Assembly (NCBI GenBank): GCA_024636075.1
Contig: JAGXHS010000166.1
Coordinates: 1-5,507 of the forward strand
Length of the DNA: 5,507 bases
Direction of reading: 5' to 3'
Origin: Propionibacteriaceae bacterium
GTDB lineage: Bacteria > Actinomycetota > Actinomycetes > Propionibacteriales > Propionibacteriaceae
Below, one piece after another: positions 5,431 to 5,507 of the stretch; within the stretch, counting starts at the first letter, position 1; each line of letters opens with the position of its first letter. Below the pieces are notes generated by a model, which saw only the letters and a program-made list of their open reading frames with translations, was not told where the DNA came from and did not search any database. The translations under genes and the position numbers were made by a program.

Positions 5431-5457
5431 AAGGGTTCGAGTCCCTTCTCCGGCACC
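5431..5457 (+). other. tRNA 3'-end fragment: probable integrase attachment site (att)
   Basis: AAGGG (5431-5435), loop TTCGAGT (5436-5442) and CCCTT (5443-5447) make a perfect tRNA T-arm. CTCCGGC (5448-5454) would be the 3' acceptor strand, A5455 the discriminator, then CC. A whole tRNA would need GCCGGAG about 70-85 nt upstream, and none is there, nor an anticodon arm. It is therefore the 3' part only, as left when an element recombines into a tRNA gene and restores the intact copy at its far end. The amino-acid identity cannot be read without the anticodon. In this orientation the element lies to the left and the host flank to the right. No second copy of GGGTTCGAGTCCC is in the window. Confidence 0.75.
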
Positions 5458-5507
5458 CTTTCAGTCGGTGCGATCTCGGCTGGTCAAGAAATCGCTTCTT
5501 CGGCTGA
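5458..5507. other. Short right-hand flank, probably host side of the att site
   Basis: No gene is visible in these 50 bp. A small hairpin (AAGAA 5486-5490 / TTCTT 5496-5500) could serve as a weak terminator for a tRNA gene once located at this site, but it is too small to call. That this is chromosomal flank is inferred only from the polarity of the tRNA fragment. Confidence 0.35.

Noticed and set aside
5368..5457. A complete tRNA or tmRNA gene ending at 5457
   Set aside because: There is no GCCGGAG 5' acceptor strand, D-arm or anticodon arm at the right distance, and no tmRNA-like upstream structure; only the T-arm and 3' acceptor strand are present.
1..5507. CRISPR array, toxin-antitoxin pair or phage-defence genes
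   Set aside because: No regularly spaced repeats and no recognisable defence or toxin domains were found; the integrase and decayed region alone do not justify such a call.

Overview
The window is high-GC DNA with strong G/C bias at third codon positions, GTG start usage and clear AGGAGG-type ribosome binding sites. Together with the gene families present, this points to an actinobacterium; the genus cannot be fixed from the sequence alone.

Layout. (1) Positions 1-924 (+): the last 87 codons of an MFS transporter overlap by 8 bp an intact gene for an ArsR-type repressor fused to a rhodanese domain. After it come a 15-bp direct repeat and a well-placed Shine-Dalgarno, which drives only a 20-codon open frame resembling the N-terminus of a PIG-L/LmbE-family deacetylase, i.e. 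probably a deletion remnant. (2) Positions 1096-3505 (-): a compact unit transcribed leftward. It has a small secreted acidic protein (92 aa), a perfect 14-bp GC hairpin, an OmpR-family response regulator (GTG start, 224 aa) and a sensor histidine kinase (451 aa) joined to it by an ATGA overlap. The upstream region carries CAGGTT direct repeats with a 10-bp period, a plausible site for the regulator itself. (3) Positions 3601-4143: about 540 bp without an intact gene. It contains the start of a response regulator (from GTG 3746), what may be its LuxR-type helix-turn-helix in another frame, and further coding-like scraps. I read it as decayed DNA. (4) Positions 4144-5455: an intact tyrosine recombinase (374 aa, full R-K-H-R-H-Y set) on the minus strand. 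Upstream of it are a tandem 11-mer repeat, a possible promoter, and the 3' end of a tRNA gene (T-arm plus acceptor strand) with no 5' half.

Interpretation. The tRNA 3' fragment beside the integrase start is the usual signature of an attachment-site duplication left by a tRNA-targeting element. Given the orientation, the element should extend leftward from about 5455 and the last ~50 bp should be host flank. How far left it reaches cannot be seen here, so the MFS/ArsR module and the two-component operon may be cargo or may be older chromosome. I found no clear new defence or other novel system. The most original points are the envelope-stress-like operon with its small acidic secreted protein, the Cys-containing recognition helix of the ArsR-rhodanese fusion, and the two gene remnants.
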